Of a stretch of 53,693 nucleotides of DNA, positions 53,626 to 53,693 are shown in pieces (the stretch's first letter is position 1; every line of letters begins with the position of its first letter). The notes below the pieces were generated by a model, which saw nothing but the letters and a program-made list of their open reading frames with translations, was not told the origin of the DNA and searched no databases. The position numbers and the translations under genes are program-made. Source of the stretch: Enterococcus hulanensis. GTDB lineage: Bacteria; Bacillota; Bacilli; Lactobacillales; Enterococcaceae. The stretch spans positions 1 through 53,693 of the forward strand of contig NZ_BJED01000025.1 in NCBI RefSeq assembly GCF_005405485.1, in the 5' to 3' direction.

Positions 53626-53693
53626 TCAAATCAAGTGCAACACTCGATTAAAAAATACTTCAAAAGGGGTTTTCCAATTTAAGCATTTACGAG
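53626..53693 (-). pseudogene. 3' end of an IS30-family transposase (runs off the window)
   Basis: The minus-strand frame RKCLNWKTPFEVFF followed by NRVLHL and a stop matches the extreme C-terminus of IS30-type transposases (R-x-LNWKTP-E-F). Only 22 codons are in the window, so whether the element is intact is unknown. The right inverted repeat is not clearly delimited between the stop and about 53555. Confidence 0.75.

Overview
The window is a stretch of low-GC Gram-positive chromosome. It most resembles Enterococcus or a close relative in the Lactobacillales. The evidence is gene content and order (tsaB-rimI-rimI-tsaD, rpsB-tsf-pyrH-frr, uppS-cdsA, rseP, polC, rimP-nusA-ylxR-ylxQ-infB-rbfA, truB-ribF, ylxM-ffh), a T-box upstream of argS, AGGAGG-type ribosome binding sites, frequent TTG and GTG starts and U-tailed hairpin terminators. 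Genus-level assignment is inference, because no rRNA gene is present. Most genes lie on the minus strand.

Layout from left to right. Positions 1-74 look like the right end of an IS3-type insertion sequence. 130-3489 holds a choline/carnitine acyltransferase-family gene with a possible small membrane ORF overlapping its start, a DHFR-like reductase and tag. 3569-6745 is a plus-strand operon of YtrA-type GntR regulator, ABC ATPase, permease and VanZ-like protein, with a dyad operator on its promoter. 6890-9207 is DUF523-ylxM-ffh. 9330-12712 is a phosphate-starvation module: phoP-phoR facing pstS, with a six-repeat PHO box upstream of pstS. 12951-19216 is an accessory stretch of small conserved proteins, an aminotransferase, AraC- and MerR-type regulators with GyrI-like domains, an ABC-2 exporter under a MerR-type 19-bp-spacer promoter, and a GNAT acetyltransferase.

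19311-37191 is core information processing and envelope biogenesis: ribF, truB, a Na+/H+ antiporter pair, the nusA-infB operon, polC, rseP, cdsA and uppS. 37523-40752 is a carbohydrate-type cluster of RpiR regulator, putative TIM-barrel protein and PTS EIIC without EIIA or EIIB. 41068-44239 is rpsB-tsf and pyrH-frr. 44644-49749 is an arginine block: argR, T-box-controlled argS, argF behind two ARG boxes, and a dicarboxylate/amino-acid symporter with a Crp-like site. 50173-53332 is a DUF3788 gene and the t6A operon. The right edge carries a 111-bp imperfect inverted repeat and the 3' end of an IS30-family transposase.

I see no defence system, CRISPR array, prophage, tRNA or rRNA. The most informative content is regulatory: several promoter/operator pairs are legible directly and match the neighbouring regulator or pathway. 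The least explained items are the PTS EIIC/TIM-barrel operon, the small membrane ORF beside the acyltransferase, the large inverted repeat at 53443-53553, and an ArgR with an altered arginine-binding motif.
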